Origin: Ipomoea triloba
Taxonomy: Eukaryota > Streptophyta > Magnoliopsida > Solanales > Convolvulaceae
Reading direction: 5' to 3'
DNA: 64,000 nucleotides
Assembly: GCF_003576645.1 (NCBI RefSeq)
Contig: NC_044918.1
Location: 18,505,426 to 18,569,425, forward strand
Shown: piece by piece, positions 61,973 to 64,000 of the stretch
Position numbering within the stretch: position 1 is the first letter of the stretch
Layout of the letters: each line of letters starts with the position of its first letter
Program-made: the position numbers and the translations under genes
The notes under the pieces: model-generated
Database searches by the model: none
Seen by the model: the letters and a program-made list of their open reading frames with translations, nothing else
Told to the model about the DNA's origin: nothing

Positions 61973-62270
61973 CTATGGCTTGCGCAAAAATGTATGGTGG
62001 GTTAACAACCATGCAAGATATGCAACGAATCTTGTTAATTTATTTTTCCAAATTCATGTATTGCCATTATTTTTTTCGGATAGGAAAGAGTGAATGTCTT
62101 TTTTGGTCCTACTGTTATTGGCGCATTTTCAATTTTAGTCCGCTTTAGTTATTTTTGCCACATTGATTAGAAGTGTTCCACTTTTGGTTCAGTCTTAAGT
62201 ATTCCGTCTAATGGTCGTTTGAGGCAGGGCTAATTTCGTCTTTTTACTCTGGTCTCCTCCTTTACTCTGA

Positions 62271-62430
62271 ATTAAAGCATGTGCTCCATCTCAACTAAAA
62301 GCCTAAGCTGATAGTTGGACGAAACCCATGATCTTTTGCATGGCTCTGATACCAAATTAAAGCATGTGCTCCATCTCAACTAAAAGCCTAAGCTGATAGT
62401 TGGACTACACATATTATATTTATGCTCACA
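62271..62430 (-). mobile_element. TRIM-like LTR fragment with initiator-Met primer site
   Basis: A 49-bp direct repeat (ATTAAAGCATGTGCTCCATC ... GATAGTTGGA) at 62271-62319 and 62356-62404 brackets GGCTCTGATACCA (62342-62354). Its complement TGGTATCAGAGCC is the standard plant initiator-Met tRNA primer site. On the minus strand the LTR would run from TGTGAGCATAAATATAATA (62430) to 62355. The small size and absence of coding sequence suggest a TRIM or a truncated LTR element. Confidence 0.75.
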
Positions 62431-62433
62431 CTG

Positions 62434-62765
62434 TGGTCGCCGCCCAGTTCCTCATCATTGAAGGTGGAAGCTCCGGCATTCTTCTATTCCTCGCGATTCT
62501 TGCCCTCATTGTGATGCTTCCGCTGAATATGTACGCTGGGAAGGCTCCAATTGCTGATCAGTTCTCCAAAGCTACGCTACTATCAATCATATAGAAAAAG
62601 GTTCGCCTTTGCTCTGGATTCACTTTATATTTGTTGTAGTTGTTGTTCTCTTCGTGCATCACGGTAAAAATCTTCAACTAAGGTTGAAAGTAACTAGGCT
62701 TAGAGATGTGTATGGTAATCCGAGTCAATCAAGTGCAAATTCTAGTGCGCCCCTGGCAACGTAAC
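62434..62765 (+). pseudogene. Relic of a CSC1/OSCA-family (DUF221) channel gene
   Basis: Members are hyperosmolality-gated, mechanosensitive calcium-permeable channels. 62434-62580 reads QFLIIEGGSSGILLFLAIL, then MLPLNMYAGKAPIADQFSK, a membrane helix and loop of the family. After a frame change near 62575 it continues INHIEKGSPLLWIHFIF, VVVVVLFVHHG and LKVTRLRDVYGNPS (62582 to about 62760), again family-like, then stops. Only about 110 residues of a ~700-residue protein remain. The TRIM-like LTR abuts its 5' side. The family assignment rests on these motifs. Confidence 0.65.
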
Positions 62766-63640
62766 TGACATATATTGAAATCATCTGGGATCTACAAAGT
62801 TCTCGCTGAAATTGCGCAGGGTGCTTGTAAATACATGCCTACTGTTGATACTTTTGTTTTGCAGTTCCCCCCTTGCCATCATTAGTACTGCCATTGAGAG
62901 TGCATGGAGAATAATTAATGCAAAGGCAATGGATAATGCGCAGATGTGGCTTGCTTGGGTGCAGAGCTCAAGCTGGTTTGCGTTAATATGAAAATCTAGC
63001 TTGCGTTAATTCTACAGAATTTGAGCTTAATGAAAAAATTTATACGTCTTAAGGTGGTATATGCAACTGCCAATTTACACGGGAATGACAACATATCAAT
63101 TTGAAAGTTTTCAAAATCAACAAAAATCTTCAAACTTTACAAGTATATCTAAATAGAGCATCATCAAAACTTAGAAAGAGAATTTTTGGGCGATGAGACA
63201 AATATGAGAAAATACTAGATAGAGAAAGAATCATTTAGAGCTACATTCAACACTTTAAGCTTTTATTAAGTTATTCTAGATTCAAGTGTTTGACATTCAT
63301 ATGATTCTAGACAAAAACACTAATCGTTGTTGAAGTGTTGGAAGCCAAAGTAGCACAAGAGGACTTGGTTGATCTTGCTTGCAGCAAAGAGGCCAAATGA
63401 ATGAAGATTAAGGTGACTCTGTTGGTGACCCTTGGATTGAAGGACAATAAGAGAAGAAGCAAGTAGCAAAACAACTTTCTATTTAGGCTTTGTTCAAGGA
63501 ATGTTCACTTGTAATTTTGTAACAGCGAAATCCTTCCATGGTATTAAGGGAAAGAGTGAACTAGGAAAATTATACCACCAACCAAACAACTATAAAAATA
63601 TCTCTCTATCTTTACTTTAAGTACTTATTTTTAGTGATTT
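62766..63640. other. Intergenic, nothing firmly recognised
   Basis: 62860-62990 after TTTTGCAG could be one more decayed exon, but I cannot match it to a family. The remainder has no gene. Confidence 0.45.
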
Positions 63641-63950
63641 GTATATCACGCACTTACAGTTAAATCTTGCAAATGCTACGTTAGCTGTTTGACTTGATCA
63701 CTAAAAATTCTAAAAAGTCAAACACCTTATACTGAAAATTCAGTCTTACTTGTTAAGTATAGTGTTAAATAACGTAGCGTTTGACTTGTTTGACCACTAT
63801 TAGTTGTTTGACTCAAACAACCAATATAAGTGTTTGGTTAATCAGTGTTTTGTAACATCTTCTTACTCCAAAACGCTAGCATTCAAAAAGTTGCTCAAAA
63901 TAACTTTTCCAATCAATTTTTTGAAAAATATATTATTTTCTCCAAAACAA

Positions 63951-63953
<3 letters not shown>
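63640..63953. mobile_element. MITE-like element of the AGCTGTTTGACTT family
   Basis: TTAGCTGTTTGACTTGATCA, AAGTCAAACACCTT, TTAGTTGTTTGACTC and AAAAAGTTGCTCAAAATAAC recur in related form near 32190-32350 and 12540-12860. Confidence 0.5.

Positions 63954-64000
<47 letters not shown>
63954..64000. repeat. Poly-A run at the window end
   Basis: About 47 consecutive A up to the edge. It could be the tail of a retroelement or an assembly effect; the window ends before this can be decided. Confidence 0.8.

Overview
This is nuclear DNA from a dicot plant. It is AT-rich and intron-containing, with GT-AG splice sites and many short transposon families, and every protein family seen is plant-type. The repeat families resemble those of Convolvulaceae or related asterids, but that is an impression and cannot be proven from the sequence alone.

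The window has two halves. From 1 to about 33 kb it is a repeat-dominated accessory region. It holds two tandem gibberellin 3-oxidase-like dioxygenase genes, both broken by different lesions (4.8-6.15 kb and 9.36-11.96 kb). It also holds a type I MADS-box gene with an apparent premature stop (15.92 kb), and a CES101-type lectin S-receptor kinase gene (21.2-24.6 kb) whose ectodomain is frameshifted while its kinase exons stay open. The same region carries a local ~45-bp tandem repeat whose longer form resembles the promoter of the dioxygenase copies. It also contains relics of the dioxygenase and receptor kinase, long inverted-repeat elements, SINEs, hAT-like elements with 8-bp target duplications, and a five-member MITE family.

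From 33 to 60 kb there is a conserved housekeeping block with all genes on the minus strand: a MASS-type small MAPK-substrate protein (33.5 kb), a three-finger CCCH protein (38.9-44.6 kb, 3 exons), a mitochondrial NADH-cytochrome b5 reductase-like protein (45.6-50.8 kb, 13 exons, 327 aa), a NudC-type Nudix hydrolase of the NUDX19 class (52.8-56.3 kb, 6 exons, 443 aa) and a second three-finger CCCH protein (57.7-59.5 kb, 2 coding exons, 342 aa). Exon phases were checked base by base and join without a break for the three largest and for the last gene. The Nudix-reductase pair is also adjacent in Arabidopsis (from memory At5g20070/At5g20080), so this half looks like ancestral microsynteny.

From 60 to 64 kb the sequence is intergenic. 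It has an 87-bp plastid 16S rRNA fragment (a nuclear plastid insertion), a small TRIM-like LTR fragment with an initiator-Met primer site, and a broken piece of a CSC1/OSCA-type channel gene. The window ends in a run of about 47 A. No operon-like or obviously new multi-gene system was found. The most unusual feature is the promoter-like satellite around the dioxygenase pseudogenes.
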